This document shows, in pieces, positions 63,276 through 64,000 of a stretch of DNA of 64,000 nt. The DNA is from Periplaneta americana (lineage: Eukaryota; Arthropoda; Insecta; Blattodea; Blattidae). The stretch covers positions 112,244,121 through 112,308,120 of the forward strand of contig NC_091125.1 in the NCBI RefSeq assembly GCF_040183065.1, read 5' to 3'. The notes under the pieces were generated by a model. The model saw only the letters and a program-made list of their open reading frames with translations, was not told where the DNA came from and made no database searches. A program made the translations under genes and the position numbers. The stretch's first letter is position 1; each line of letters starts with the position of its first letter.

Positions 63276-63380
63276 GTTATCTTAACATTTTATGATACAA
63301 ATGGTGGTAAACTGTTCATTCGCGTTTAGGCCTACAATACATTATGTCCGACCTATACTATAGTATATTGTAAAACCCCT

Positions 63381-63381
63381 C

Positions 63382-63440
<59 letters not shown>
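63381..63440. repeat. (AT)n microsatellite
   Basis: About 30 AT units. 63280-63380 and 63441-63770 show no gene. Confidence 0.92.
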
Positions 63441-63444
<4 letters not shown>

Positions 63445-63775
63445 ACTAGACTTTGATTATGAATTAAGACTTTTTCAGTGGATTTTCATTATAACGGAGT
63501 ATACATACAATAAATTTTGGTAAGGTTCAACGTAGACTATCGATTAAGAGACAGATTCCTCTAAACTGACTAAAATACCGCCAAATTCTTTAAGTTTCAA
63601 GACCTTAACTAATACGTTTCTATCTATAATTAATTTTATATCTTAGTACGAGAGGACCAGATATTTGGAATAATGTATATTAATATTTTTTTGACATATC
63701 CCATATTCTAGCTGTGAAACAATGTACCGGTACGAATACTATAGAATGTAAATAAATACAATACAATCGATGCTG

Positions 63776-64000
63776 CCTCACCTCCCAAATTGTATCCTGA
63801 GCTATGCTTAGGTTCGATCCCGCTTGGGTTGATTAATTGAAATTTTTCGAGGTTTTTCCCAAGTGTAAGGCAAATGTGACGTAATCCCATGGCAAATTTT
63901 CGGTTTCGCGTTAAATGCCAACTCGCTATCACCAATTCCATTGACGCTAAATAATCGGGTAGTTTTTATACCGTCGTTAAATAAACCACTAAAAATTCCA
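63776..64000 (+). mobile_element. SINE A, reaching the window end
   Basis: B box GGTTCGATCCCGCTTGGG, then body GAGGTTTTTCCCAAGTGTAA and CTCGCTATCACCAATTCCAT, tail CGTCGTTAAATAAACC. The tRNA-like 5' half is poorly preserved. The 3' flank may lie past the window. Confidence 0.8.

Overview
The window looks like AT-rich, transposon-dense DNA from an insect. The organism is an inference: the interspersed repeats (a SINE family opening with CCACACCTGTGGAGTAACGG, and RTE elements ending in GRPRRRW...NLRVP) resemble what I know of cockroach/termite (Blattodea, Periplaneta-like) genomes. No bacterial or viral gene organisation is present. Nearly all long reading frames belong to decayed transposable elements. 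Host signal is limited to one initiator tRNA-Met gene (32262-32333) and two candidate exons of one multi-span membrane protein gene (57554-57796 and 62388-62486).

Layout. 0-12 kb: SINEs; a TIR element split by a LINE (1349-2370); an RTE-like LINE cut by a TTAA element (about 3786-5410); a Penelope-like fragment next to a MITE (6800-7334); a CR1/Jockey-like LINE (8770-10125); a DUF4817-type transposase fragment (10862-11070); a second LINE of the first family (11270-12090). 12-25 kb: Harbinger-type MITE, several SINE B copies, a long-TIR mariner-type element (16160-16768), a head-to-head Penelope-like pair (17279-17862), and a probable Tigger remnant (19176-21464) carrying nested insertions, one of them a restriction-like-endonuclease (RLE) LINE tail. 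25-42 kb: hAT remnant, RTE copies ending in microsatellites, the tRNA gene, an empty-site copy of the first TIR element, a THAP/P-like element (33428-34969), a perfect 170-bp tandem duplication, SINE C, another RTE, and two elements with DUF4817-like interiors. 42-64 kb: more SINEs and RTEs, a hAT transposase remnant, a LINE C-terminus with RNase H and zinc knuckle, a 144-bp pure pyrimidine tract, a Jockey-like LINE broken by three separate insertions (54505-57160), then the host gene candidate, whose roughly 4.6-kb intron holds an RLE fragment, a hAT remnant and a SINE. An RLE ORF lies antisense just downstream of the second exon.

The main value of the window is nested, datable transposition. 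Several insertions keep target-site duplications, and some have an uninterrupted relative inside the same window. Three LINE families show 3'-end RNA hairpins; in one, two diverged copies keep the stem by compensatory changes. No new multi-gene system is evident. The most novel leads are the THAP element and MITEs with 7-bp duplications, the RLE LINE family, the inverted Penelope-like structure with a hammerhead-like motif, and a SINE insertion reduced to a 45-bp tail.
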